From Viridothelium virens (Eukaryota; Ascomycota; Dothideomycetes; Trypetheliales; Trypetheliaceae): a DNA stretch of 64,000 nt. Position numbers and translations under genes: made by a program. Where the stretch lies: the NCBI GenBank assembly GCA_010094025.1, contig ML991810.1, positions 124,001 through 188,000 on the forward strand, written 5' to 3'. The notes below the pieces were generated by a model. It was not told the DNA's origin and searched no databases. It worked only from the letters and a program-made list of their open reading frames with translations. Positions 34,635 to 45,457 of the stretch are shown here, in pieces. The stretch's first letter is position 1, and the number at the start of each line of letters is the position of its first letter.

Positions 34635-35320
34635 TCAATGGGCTGATTGTACCGTCAGCAAGTATACTTAATAGCTTGACGACAAAATCTTACCATCAGG
34701 TTGATTTTGGATGTAATCGACTGCCTTATCAACTATGAGGAACTATCAGCACAGCCATCATTAAGATGATCTTCCCCAAGAACATACCACTATGGATTGC
34801 ATCTGCCTCCTTGTCAGGAATCTCGATGCTAAACTCCTGTCATGCGTAAGCATTCACTCCATTTCCAAGATGCGAAAGCTTCAAATACCTCCTCGATTGC
34901 CATGACCACCTCAACAGTATCCAAGCTATCCAATCCAAGGTCGTTTGTAAAGTGGGAACTTGGCGAGAGCTGTATGTGTTAGCTGCCAACAACGCCACAG
35001 TGAACATATGGATAATCAATGGGTACCTTAGAGGCATCTTGGACCTAGTCTGCACGTTAGATTACAGAATCGAGCAGACTCAACACGGCACGTACTTTGT
35101 CAAAGTTTTTCAGCAAGTCCAATATCCTGCCGGTAATCTCATCTTTCGTGAGTGCGCCACCAGCAGAGTAGCATCTTATGGTCTGGCAAGAGAGTGCTGG
35201 CGCCAATTGCCGCAACGATATGACCGAGGACCTAGGAGCAAATCGGAGGGGTGTAGCAGGTTTGTGAGCGGAAGTTCGTGTTGCACTGCGTGCAGCTTTG
35301 AGAAATATTGTTCGGAGCAT
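34635..35320 (-). CDS. Mitochondrial acyl carrier protein / complex I subunit NDUFAB1, 139 aa
   Basis: Six exons close in phase: 35320-35096, 35044-35027, 34969-34889, 34836-34788, 34732-34694 and 34642-34635; introns are 51-57 nt. Exon 2 is an 18-nt microexon (VQDASK) and exon 6 is 8 nt, supplying only the end of QPDAH and the TGA stop. Exon 1 carries an Arg/Ala-rich mitochondrial presequence ([20 protein letters not shown]). The mature part starts near [19 protein letters not shown]. The phosphopantetheine site is Ser96 in [14 protein letters not shown], followed by [18 protein letters not shown]. It carries acyl chains in mitochondrial fatty acid (lipoate) synthesis and is a structural part of complex I through LYR proteins. 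It sits head to head with another complex I gene. Confidence 0.93.
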
Positions 35321-35538
35321 AGCGAAGATTCTGGGCAATATCTATAATCGGACTGGGTGGGTGGGCACTGATGTTGTTGCTCTGATCTGGGTGGTTTCGT
35401 CAAAACTCTCTGGAGCTGCAGCTCGCCCCAAAATTCCTGGGTCACGTGAGCGGCATCTGACCTCCTTCAAACGCATCACCACTGTGGACTCGTTCATTTC
35501 CTTGACGCCACTCCAGATATTTCGCCTAATTGTTCACA
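35321..35538. promoter_or_regulatory. 218-bp bidirectional promoter for two complex I genes
   Basis: The start codons of the acyl carrier protein gene (minus) and the 23-kDa Fe-S subunit gene (plus) are only 218 bp apart. A perfect CACGTG (35443-35448, within gggtcacgtgagc) lies in the middle. Head-to-head genes of one complex suggest co-expression. CACGTG is a known site for Cbf1-like bHLH factors that act on respiration genes in yeasts; action here is inferred. Confidence 0.7.
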
Positions 35539-36335
35539 ATGGCCTCCGCAAGACCACTCACGACTTGCGCGCGGGCACGGCAAATACTCTCACATCCCCT
35601 CGTCCGCAATTCGCCCTACAGAAGGTCCCCCGCTACCACAGCTTTCTTCAGTAACAGTGCTATCCGGCATGCTACCCCCCAAGGGCCGCCACCACAGGGT
35701 TTCAGACTTCCGAGGGCTAAGAGATGGGATAATGATAGTGAGAGTAGTCTCGATAAGGCTGGACGATATTTCCTCATGACCGAGATGTTACGAGGAATGT
35801 ATGTCGTCTTGGAGCAGTTCTTCAGACCACCGTGAGTCTCCCTTCAATCTCTAATCTTGAGCCGGCTTGGACTTAACGTCTGAAACGTTTCGTGCGATGT
35901 TCTCATCTCTCTCGAAGCATCGACTGACCGATCTTCAGGTACACAATCTTTTATCCCTTCGAAAAAGGTCCCATTTCCCCTCGCTTCCGTGGCGAACACG
36001 CTCTCCGTCGCTACCCTACTGGTGAAGAACGCTGCATCGCGTGCAAACTCTGCGAAGCCATTTGTCCGGCCCAAGCCATCACTATCGAAGCCGAAGAGCG
36101 CGAGGACGGCTCCCGCCGCACCACACGCTACGATATCGACATGACCAAGTGCATTTACTGTGGCTTCTGCCAAGAGAGCTGCCCTGTAGATGCAATCGTT
36201 GAGAGCCCGAATGCCGAATATGCGACAGAGACGAGAGAAGAGCTTTTGTATAACAAAGAAAAATTGTTGGCAAATGGGGACAAGTGGGAACCCGAATTAG
36301 CCGCCGTAGCAAGAGCAGATGCGCCGTATAGGTAG
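35539..36335 (+). CDS. NADH:ubiquinone oxidoreductase 23-kDa Fe-S subunit (NDUFS8/TYKY), 229 aa
   Basis: Two exons, 35539-35831 and 35939-36335, with a 107-nt intron (GTGAGT donor, CGACTGAC branch, TTCAG acceptor) joining FFRPP to [11 protein letters not shown]. The N-terminus is an Arg/Ser-rich mitochondrial targeting sequence. Then comes the amphipathic helix [20 protein letters not shown]. Two 4Fe-4S ferredoxin motifs follow, [12 protein letters not shown] at about 131-142 and [12 protein letters not shown] at about 170-181, which bind clusters N6a and N6b. The C-terminus ([20 protein letters not shown]) is the usual one for the family. It is a core subunit of the peripheral arm that passes electrons to N2 and ubiquinone. 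It shares its promoter with the acyl carrier subunit. Confidence 0.96.
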
Positions 36336-37163
36336 GAAGCCAACTACGGGTTGTATTTCTGTGCGGCGTTGGAACTAGATACGACCGCGACTTGAATGGC
36401 ACTGGCATGATCATGCGGGGCGTGGGGAATAATTGTACTGTGGATACAACGACCCCGTTCAATTTGTATATGTTTTCCGCAAAATATCAAAGAGATTCCC
36501 ATATACTAATAAGCCGGTCATCAATGCCGTCTTGCTTTGTCGCAGGACCCATGAATTCATACCACTTTTCTATCTTCATCAAGTCCACACCTATCACCCT
36601 GAGGGCACTGACAAAGACCTTGAAAACTCTCCACCTGGCAGAACCTTCTGCGCTGACCTTGGGCAAGGCAGAATGTGTGCCTGGTCAGAAGACCCATTAT
36701 GAGTGGTGCGTTCGCTACGATCAACAAGTTCATGCACCTCACCGTAGTTTTGCTAGAAAAATAGCCCACGCTGGCCGTCTGAATCATCAGCTTGCCCGCA
36801 GAATAACTGAATGAGGTTTACCTTCAAATACGTTTATTGATTCACTTCACATGGCCTTCGCTCCATTCGTTCTGTTTCAATAGATAGCGTTGATGACTTT
36901 GATGACTTTGAGTTGTTGGAGGTCTCTGACCTGATAGATTACCCCTTGAGATGTCTAACTGCAACAGGAAGGAGACCAGTATTGCAGGCCCCTCTCTCGC
37001 AAGATGAGCCGCTTTGCATGGTATGAACGTAGTAGGAAGATTTGAACGCAGCCCTTGTTCAAAAGGCGAGCAAATGGTGTACTCTGCCCACCTGCTTGCT
37101 TTCTTTCGTTGCGTGGCCACGAGCTGTATATGAAAGAATCAGTTGCCGCAACCTTTCCAAACG
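36336..37163. other. Gene-free spacer
   Basis: Between the complex I gene and the S28 peptidase. Short open frames on both strands have no domains. I see no repeat; the promoter of the peptidase must lie near the right end. Confidence 0.5.
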
Positions 37164-38879
37164 ATGCAGCTATATTCGGTGTTGCTCTGCCTTTTCTATC
37201 TCATTGGACTGACTTCGGCGGACTCTCTACGGCCCAGGCACCCCGCAGCTAGGAAGCTCGCGTCTCGTTCACTCGATGTGCGCCAATCGACTCCCACCCG
37301 TCCGGCGTATTACTTTGACCAACTCGTAAGATATGGTCGTCCTGAAGGTTGCACTGTGCACCACTGACCGGGCTAGATTGATCATTTCCCCAACGACGCA
37401 CGTTACGCGCCTCATGACAACAATACTTACAAACAACGCTACTATGTCGAGACTTCTTTCTACAAGCTTGGCGGGCCTGTATTTCTGTACCTTGCAGGAG
37501 AGGGTCCCATCGATGGCGACACGCATCTCGATTCCAGTCTCATTACCCAGATGATGCAGCAATTCAATGGCATTGGCATCGTCTTGGAAAATCGCTACTA
37601 CGGCACAAGCAATCCGTACAACACCTCAACCACAGATGAGCTGCGATACCAGACCACAGAGCAGGTTATTGCCGACTTCGACCTCTTTGCCAGAAAGGTT
37701 CAATTGCCCGGTGTCAACTTCACTAATATCAACGCACCTACGACGCCCTGGATCACCTATGGCGGCAGCTACCCCGGCGCGTTGTCAGCATTTACAGTGA
37801 AGACATATGGCCAGACGTTCTATGCAGGTATTTCGAGTAGTGGCGTGATCCATGGCCAGGTCGAGTATCCGCAGTGGTACGACCCGATTCAGCTACTGGC
37901 ACCACAAGATTGTGTCGCCAGCATCAATGCTATCGTCGACAAAATGGATAGTCTCGTCCAGTCGAATAACAGTGTTGCAATACAGCAGCTCAAGCAGATA
38001 TTTGGCCTCAGTGCGCTTACGGATATCCGGGACTTTGCCCAGACGATTGCTTTTCCTATCGGCGGCCCGTTCGTTTACCCAACCTTCACATGGCAAGAAT
38101 TAAATTGGAATCCAGCAAGAGGGCATATAGACTTCTTTGACTTTTGCCGCAACGTTACTAACGTGAACGCTCCCGCAAATAACACGAGCGTCGATAATCA
38201 GCTTGCCCAATATACTAACGGCGAGAGTTGGAAGAACTTAGGTAATTATGCTGCTTACATTAAGCGGGTTGTTTTGCCTACCTGTAGTACTGGCGATTAT
38301 AATAGCGCCGACTGTTTTGGCACGCAATATCCAGAGCATTGGCAAAATACCACGAACAACTACGTGCGGAGTTATCTCTATACGACGTGCACAGAATTCG
38401 GCGCATACCAGGCTGCCAAGCCGTACGGCCAGAAATCGCTGATCTCGCGCGTCATTGACGCAAATTACACCCAGCAATGGTGCAACTGGGCCTTTCCTGC
38501 AGGTATACATGCTTTATCCGAAGTTCTGCTCCGTAATGCTTATCTAGAAATAGGGAAATATAACGCCATACCACCGACACCTGACCTCGAAAGGTGGAAC
38601 GTCTACGGGGACTTTAACTTCACAGCCGATAGGCTCCTGTTCGTCGATGGCTCTGCAGACCCATGGCGAGACCTATGCTACCACTCAACTTCCGCGCCCC
38701 AGCGCTACTGGACCGACGAGCATCCCGAGCATCTGATCAATGGGGCTGGTCATGTGTGGGACCTCCGCACGCTCGACGACGTCAGTGCTGAGCCGCAATT
38801 TATTCGTGAGACAACGTATCTCGAGCTTCGCACCGTCGATGCATGGCTCAAGGAGTTTGCGGCAAATTCCACCTATTAA
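37164..38879 (+). CDS. Secreted serine carboxypeptidase, family S28, 554 aa
   Basis: Two exons, 37164-37325 and 37377-38879, with a 51-nt intron (GTAAGA donor, CACTGAC branch) that joins AYYFDQL to IDHFPNDARYAPHDN. A signal peptide covers residues 1-19 (LYSVLLCLFYLIGLTSA). The family blocks appear in order: GGPVFLYLAGEGPID, GIVLENRYYGTSNPY, the nucleophile in ITYGGSYPGALSAF near residue 184, the acid region FVDGSADPWRDLC, and the histidine in INGAGHVWDLRT near the C-terminus. Many N-glycosylation sequons fit secretion. Fungal S28 enzymes cleave after proline at acidic pH and help digest protein outside the cell. The last codons and 3' flank occur again as a damaged copy near 47.4 kb. Confidence 0.93.
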
Positions 38880-39125
38880 TAGTCCAAGGTACCTCTTCGG
38901 CAAGAGCCATTTGTATATCAGTCACTATTCAGGCAACATAGTCATATACAGAGAGCTATTACCAAAGAGGATTATACATACAAAAGTGCCGTGCATGAGA
39001 CATTTTCCGCACAGGTTGGATCATGAAATGTGCCATTAGCCCCTTGGATTGAGCCAGCCACACATGCCAGATTCGATTATCACATCGGCCTTGTGGGACA
39101 ATTTCATGCAGCTTGGTGATCTTAC
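38880..39125. other. Convergent 3' spacer
   Basis: About 245 bp between the stops of the S28 peptidase and the Clr5 gene. Its left part (to about 38930) is duplicated near 47.45 kb. Confidence 0.5.
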
Positions 39126-40736
39126 TTACACCGCAGGATCGGTGACGACGCTAGCAGAGAATTCGGCTCGCAACTCATCCGCCTCTGCGTGTCGATTCCA
39201 TTCACGAAGCCACTTCTCATACTCTGCTTTCAGCCAACATGAGAGTGCATCTCCTGAACCTAACAAGTGCACAGATTTCGCGAGACTTTGTCGAATCTTC
39301 TCTTCGGCGGATGTTTCGTTGTACATGTGTTTATGCAAAATAGCTTGCTGCTCCAGTGACCTAATTTCCCAATGCCCTTGCCCGGTTCCCGCTGCGTGAG
39401 TTGATATTTCTTCAAACATGGTAATGGCCACCTCATACTTTTCCCGCATCCTCATTACAGTACCCAATCGATAAAGAGTCTTCTGATATGAGAAGTCTTC
39501 AGAGTGAGACGCGGCCATCCGCACCAGCCTATCTCTCAATTGATCCTCAAGTCGCTGTAGTCCTCCAGGGTTGGGGCTGATTCGCAAACAAACTAAACGG
39601 ACATCAACCGCTGACAGATCGAACAAGTTATTCTGATTGAATATGTCGGCGAGAGATGCCAGGCAGTTTTCAATGACGGCAGAAAAGCTTATCTTCTCCA
39701 GTTCAACTTGTTCTAAGAAATGGAATATTCGACTCCAGCCATGACCTGGGCCAAGTAATCTAATCGAGAGCGCAGCCATATGTTTTCGTATCATGTCTAC
39801 AAGCATTGAATCGCCGTAGTTGATGAATCTCGGTTCTTCCATGAGCAGTCTAGTCATGCTGTGTGGATTCTGTCCCTTTGCTATGGGTGTGCAGGCATCA
39901 AAAGCTTTAGAGAGCATGTATCTCATTTCGGGGAAAGATCTGGACTGCATGAGCTCTTTCGCTGTAGACATGGCGTCACAGAAAGGTCGTGGAACGTCGC
40001 TAAAAATGGAACTAGCTCTCGTGCTCAAGCAGTTTCCAAGCCCATCGTCATGCCAAAGACCCGAGTCAACTGCGCCATTCACGTAATCCTTTATGCTTCG
40101 GAAAATATGCTCCGGGATTAGAAGCTTCTCAGGTGGCTGGAGAATTACTGGCATAGCGTTCGATGAAGATGACCCAAGTGAAACAGGGGACGGAGAGTTA
40201 TGGGGAGTTGCGCAGGTAATCCCCGGAGGTGTAGAGGGACATCCTTCTATAAAGTCGATAGCCGAGTCCGGATCTATTCCCTTTCTTTTGCAATATCGTA
40301 CGATCTCATCGGAGTTAACTTTTCTTCCCTTGACAAAGAAGACGGAGCGTTTCCCAACCGCATCTCGTTGCAGCTTTTTGCGTACGATGGTTTTCATGTT
40401 GTTTTCTCGGTTGTTTTTATTGTCCAGGCCCCATGATTTGATACGAGATCTGTACATTTTGGCACTTTGCACAAGGATTCAGTGAAGAATTGTAAGAGAG
40501 ATGAGACAGTTTGAAACTTACGTCCCCTTAAGGCCATAATCCTTCTCCATGACAGCCATGACATCTTTCAGTGGTCTGTCTTCATCTATCCAGAGGCGTT
40601 TGATGGTCTGCTTGTGCCCATGCCAGTCTCCGGGATTAGCCCAAGTTGCGGAAGAAACCTGCGCGGCGTTTGAGGATGCTAACTGGATCGGGATACCTCC
40701 AAAGAGCCGGCTCTTTATTTGATTGGGGGAAGACAT
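39126..40736 (-). CDS. Clr5-domain protein, 517 aa
   Basis: Two exons, 40736-40522 and 40464-39126, with a 57-nt intron that falls inside the Clr5 domain and joins EKDYGLKGT to AKMYRSRIKSWGLD. The domain starts at HKQTIKRLWIDEDRPLKDVM (about residue 43) and ends near WGLDNKNN. It is named after fission yeast Clr5, a silencing factor, and is a helical DNA- or protein-binding module expanded in filamentous ascomycetes. The next part (VNSDEIVRYCKRKGID) is a common companion. The C-terminal 300 residues look helical and TPR-like (LYRLGTVMRMREKYEVAITM and similar), which is often seen in these proteins. Role is likely regulatory; targets are unknown. Confidence 0.85.
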
Positions 40737-43080
40737 TTTGAGCACAGCAGTCACAAGAGTGATCAACGTTGAATGGTAGAGCTTGCGCAGCTGTAAGACA
40801 AAGCACAGAGACTATCAGTATTCGATGATGAGTTCAACTATTTGTCAAGGCCGGTGTCCAACATCACCTATACGTATTGTAGATGAGGCTGAGGTTTGCG
40901 AGCCGATATAAATGCCGTGCATCATGGATCAGAGCGGTTAAGCTGAAGCTGAAGCTGAAGCACCAGAATGCCAATAAAAGGGGCGTGCGGATCTTAGCAC
41001 TAGCCAATTATGATGTTGGCCTCTTCAACGAGTTGGCATGCTGGGCATGGTGATGCACGTAAACGCTCGTTGCCTAAAGTACTGCCTTTGAAATTGCTCG
41101 CGGGTACTCTGTACCTATCTAGGTAGGTAGGTACGGCAGGTATAGGCAGGATGCAGGTGGGAGGTACGTAACACTACTAGCTACCTACCTAAGGTATGAT
41201 CTAGTAAGGTACCTAATTTCTAGGCCCTCGTGGCCCCCACTGCACCCCCTCCCGCACCAACAATGCGGGGTGGCGGGACCGAATGCACATAACAGCCTGC
41301 ATACAGGTACCCATACAAACACGAGTGCCATCATAGCAACGTGAATCACCTTCCCATCTTCAAAGTCTAGAGCTATAAAGAAATCCATCCATAGTAAGAA
41401 TTACATGTAACCCACAAAGCTATTTAGGAGAAACAGGAGTGGCACGAATAGAATTAGTAGAGATAAGCTCAGAGGCATCAATAACTAGAGGCATTTTGAA
41501 ATAAAGCAGGAGCTTAAGCATAGCGTCAACGTCCGTGAGGACGCTTAGCAGCAGCGCTGTATTTCAGCAGGAAGGAGATAACCAACCTTTCCAGAGGCAT
41601 CTTAAGTGAATGAAGTATTGCGCTTCAATCGCCTGGATCTCTATCATCTAAAGTCATAATCATCTATCCGATCGATCAGCATGATGTCGAGAAATATGGC
41701 TGCAGTCTTGTGGCATGGTGTTGAGAAGGGTTTGACCGTGCACGAGATAGCACCGTCGACAAGGTGGCCCAAACTCGTACGGTGCCCCGCTAATTGAATC
41801 CTGCATTACTCTAATGCATACTCTAATGCATGGACATTTTGTTCGACCTCATGTCCAAATTAGTCACTTCCCTGCCCTGCCTTCTCGCTATATCTGGTAT
41901 AGGCCTTGACTCTGAAACACAACTCTCGGCATGACCGGCGTCAGCTCGCCATCTTGATGATGATATCCTGCATTCAATGTACGAATCGTTCTGTGGCTCT
42001 ATCGAGCCGATCCTTCATCGACCTCCATTCGGCAGGCTACCATGTGCTCACCTTGTCAGAGCCTCTAGCACTTCATGCATGGACATTTTGCTCGGCCAAT
42101 CCTGTTGGGACGACCATGTCGCAGGCCTACTGCTGCTGAAGTGACAGAGCCTTCGCCCCATGCAGGGAGTTACTCTTTAAGAGTTGATCCTATGTCAAGC
42201 CCAACTTTGCACCTCTAAGAAGAATTAATCCGGCTGATATCGCCGGCTGGATGCGTAGTGCTGTAGCCTAGGCTTCAAGAAGGCACCATAAACAGTGTGC
42301 TACCCTTGCTGCTTGTTCTGTGACGTGCAGGAAGTTGCGCCTCAACCAAGAGACCAAGCATAGCCGGTCTCCCTCCATCATACATCAAGACCTTGTCGCA
42401 GAATGTAAGGCTGCAGAGGGTACCGGCTCTCGACGTCTGGGGTGGCCTCTGGCGGCTATTTTCGCCCTTGCGATGATGGAGCCAGCATGAATAACATAAG
42501 TAATGGGTAAGAACCCTTCGAGATGATAACATTTCATAGTCTTTTCTCCTTCAGACTTGTAATTCTCAACGCTTTCCATCTTACATCTAGTCATTCTTCT
42601 GCGTTCGAGGTACCAATGCTCCGACATGGTACAAATTCTCTTCCTCCAGTGAACGTAGCACGCTATATCTCCTCAGTGAACCTACTCAAGGTAAATACCC
42701 ATTCACTGTCACGAATGCAACCACAGTAACTAAAGGCATTAGACACCATCTCATCATTATGCTTCTCGCTCCCAACAACATGCCAAAAGAACAGGGGACA
42801 GCACAAATCAACGCTGCTAGCACCGTCCTGACTTTCGGTGACGCTACCACAGACAGTTCCCAGTGCGAAGCCGCTCAGCAAGCTTCAGGACCCAAAGTGA
42901 GAGATCGGAGTGGAGGGTGCAATAGCAATCGGCCCAAAGAAGAGGACTCGCACTGTCTTCAAAGATGGCGCGATGAGCAGTCAGAAGATCCGTGGAGTAG
43001 CGTTAATCGCCGCAATACCAGCGGCGAGCAAACAGGCGCTCCAGCACTGTGCGCCATGTTGTGCGACATGTGCGCCGGTG
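40737..43080. other. 2.3-kb gene-free region with short repeats
   Basis: No gene is supported. A gctgaa-type triplet run lies at 40947-40968. At 41110-41215 runs of taggtaggtaggtac face agctacctacctaaggtac and could fold back. A motif atgcatggacattttg occurs at about 41825 and again at about 42075. Open frames on both strands near 42759-43090 show no domain I can name. Confidence 0.45.
41110..41215. repeat. Inverted TACCTACC-type simple repeat
   Basis: Runs of ggtaggtaggtac on the left and agctacctacctaaggtac on the right are complementary over roughly 12-14 bp and separated by about 60 bp. ACCTACCT tracts are common in ascomycete intergenic DNA; I see no coding sequence. Confidence 0.55.
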
Positions 43081-43099
43081 TAGAAAAGTGAATCTGGCT

Positions 43100-43375
43100 C
43101 TTTGAGCGTATAGTCTCGAAATATTCAGATCCTCTTGGCGGCAGGAACCTTTGTTAAAGATTAGAATCGAAGCTAATACTTAGAATTGATCAATTGCCCA
43201 GAGCCGAGTGAAAAACAATCGTTCAAGCCATCCATAAAAGGCTCATGCAAGCCATTATACAGAGGAACAACCTTTGAACTTGGGGCACATAGGAAACGGC
43301 TGCTGTCCTGATGGTAACGGCTAAGGTTTTGTCTTGGAAGAGGGAATATGGAGCCCCTCCCTGTGAGAAGGATCT
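43100..43375 (-). pseudogene. Fragment of a Delta12 desaturase gene
   Basis: Nucleotide similarity to the desaturase gene at 47979-49639 is clear in two parts: 43108-43140 matches 49050-49084 (aaatattcagat-ctcttggcgg), and 43190-43370 matches 49300-49460 (for example ggggcacata-gaaa-ggctgct and cttggaagagggaa). The intervening part, which in the source holds the histidine boxes HECGHG and HRRHH, is missing. The frames are broken. It is a decayed partial duplicate in the same orientation and ends where spacer repeat A begins. Confidence 0.8.
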
Positions 43376-43389
43376 GCTGTTAACATCCA

Positions 43390-43800
43390 AAATCGTGGAG
43401 AAGCTGTGTATGCATCATGAGCTCAGCGGAAAATGCTGCGCCGTAAGCTAAAGTAATCATCTAGGGTGCAAGGCACGCAGTTGCAACGCGTCATTTCTGG
43501 GAAAGATGACGGACCGTGCATGTCATCTGTTTTCGCATGCATACCTATGTAACGTCCTGTGTGCTAACGCGGCATGCCAATGGGAGGGTAACCCAGCAAG
43601 GTACAGGAACGGCGTCGATAGCGTGCTTGTATGGTAATGTTAGAGATGTACCGGATGGGGTCAGTGAGCAGAGCTTGCGAGCAACCTGTGGGGACGATCA
43701 ATAATGCTTCATCGTAAGTCACGTACAAAGAGTGCAATCCATATCGGATGAGTGACGAAGGAAAGGCTGGCAAATGAGAAACGATCAGACGCAACTCTGC
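43390..43800 (+). repeat. Spacer repeat A, copy 1
   Basis: About 400 bp that match 53632-54048 in direct orientation, with many substitutions and small gaps. Shared stretches include gatgctgcgccgtaagcta (one base differs), cgtgcatgtcatctg and aataatgcttcatc. No coding potential. In copy 2 the segment is the spacer between the P450 and hydrolase genes; here it adjoins the desaturase fragment. Confidence 0.85.
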
Positions 43801-44052
43801 ATATATGAATTATGCATTGCATAAGAATAGGTATTGATCTAAAAGACGTTCATAAAGATGAATTCTTTAAGACTCCTGGTTGCAAGAGAGCCGTACAAGA
43901 TTGAAAGGGAGGTGTCGACTTAATAGACGTTCAAGGGCAGGAACGTAATATGGCTACCCTAGACTTGTCTAGACCCTTGAATCTGATTGCACAGCAGTGT
44001 TCGAGTCTATAGCACGATCATCCATCTAAACGTATAATTAGTATGTATATAA
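43801..44052. other. AT-rich 3' spacer
   Basis: Nothing recognised; lies just beyond the 3' end of the PTH11-like gene. Confidence 0.4.
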
Positions 44053-45457
44053 TCAGAGTAGTGGGAGGTAGCAAGTTGTGCTTACCCTAGAGGAGTCCAT
44101 AGATTTTGCAGAATGCATTCTGTCAAAGTTACTGGGATTGGGCGGAACATCTTTAAGTGCTAGCCCGTCCTCGTCCTTCTTCACTGATTCAATGCGCCGA
44201 GTTATTTGCAAAGAGCTATTCATGCGAAGGTTGTCAATGAAACTCTGTATTCCGGTCATCGTTCCTTTGAGTATACCCGGGCGCTCCTCTTCGCCTTCAG
44301 CAGATCCCTTGTTTTCACAATTGACCTTATCCGTCTTGTTTATAGTGGAACTCTTTGAGAATAGCATGCGTAAGTGCTTCATAGCTTGGCTGCTCCAGGT
44401 GTAACGGTTTCACTCGATATCCCGTTCTCTGTCCTCTTGTGCCTTTCTTCTCGCAACAAAGAGCACGCGGAATGCCGTTATCGCTGTCAGGATGATTCCA
44501 ACCTCGGCTGCAGTGAGTTGCCAAAAATTCACCCATATCGCGTCAAGCTTCCCGTGGTACTGCATTCCTACCGCTCGAACGACAGTGAAAACGATTGTGA
44601 CTATTGTCAAACACAAGGAACACGCAAGGGCGACTTTTTGTGTCCACCGAATACGAATCCTCCAAATGAGGTATGCAGGAATGATGAGAACTACACCCGA
44701 TTGAGTCTTTCTTTTGTTTGCTGATGATTGAATATTTCAGGATACCACTTACTCATGAAGTCTCCAAATATATCTAAAACCATCTGAGAGATCGTATAGC
44801 TCACAGCGTTTTTTAGGTCCTCTCCATATTCGCATTGTACTATACTTCCAATTAGTAATCGCTTCATGAGTTCTTCTGCAAAACCCCATTGGAGAGTTAA
44901 TACGTACTACTTTTTATGCTGTGGAAATGTGGGCAGCTTAGGAACCAAACTGATATTCCATACACTATTACCACAATATTAAACATCAAAACTACCCGCC
45001 AGTACAGCACAAGGCCCGGTATTGGGTCAACCAGCTTTTTGAACAGCGCTAGAAAACTCATCTTCACCGAGCTAACAGCCAGCCAAGCAAGAATCTGGCT
45101 CACAACTATTATCTTTTGGTAGTAGTAAATGCGTTCGAGAAAATCGTCTGGTGGCACGGCGTTCAAGCCCAAAAGAGTGGCTTCGTCCATGTACATTGAA
45201 TCAGCTACGGTGAGCAGGAGCGCGTTGGCGACGACCACGGAACAAAGGCCGAGAAGTAAGAATCCGTCGTCGATGCCAAACTCATGATGTACATAAACTC
45301 GAATGCAGAAGCGGGCGCAGGTGCTCACAATTCCAAGCGCCAGAAGTACCAAAGTTGTGAGCTAGTCGTGGTCAGCTTGATCGAGTTATGAATTGAGACG
45401 CGCAAGTACGGTTAAGGCGTCTTTTGGAATTCGACCTGCGGTATCATAAATGTGCAT
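44053..45457 (-). pseudogene. PTH11-like rhodopsin-fold membrane protein with an internal stop
   Basis: Exon 1 (45457-45410, MHIYDTAGRIPKDALT) joins across a 48-nt intron to LTTLVLLALGIVSTCARFCI at 45361. Next come an intron near 44900, where two splice choices are possible, and another ending near 44703. Membrane segments match the fungal rhodopsin-like (PTH11/SAT4) family: RVYVHHEFGIDDGFLLLGLC, AWLAVSSVKMSFLALFKKL, WRVVLMFNIVVIVYGISVWF, AVSYTISQMVLDIFGDFM, ILIIPAYLIWRIRIRW and the last helix AAEVGIILTAITAFRVLFVA. A TGA near 44410 ends the frame after AQEDRERDIE, yet the same frame goes on for 118 codons as a plausible cytoplasmic tail (YTWSSQAMKHLRMLFSKSS). The TGA probably replaced TGG. 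The shortened protein would keep all its membrane helices, so partial function is possible. Confidence 0.65.

Noticed and set aside
217-45457. Alternative genetic code with UGA read as tryptophan
   Set aside because: Suggested by TGA at Trp positions, but these occur in genes that also carry other damage, and intact genes here use TGG for Trp and TGA or TAG as true stops (for example the acyl carrier protein ends in TGA).
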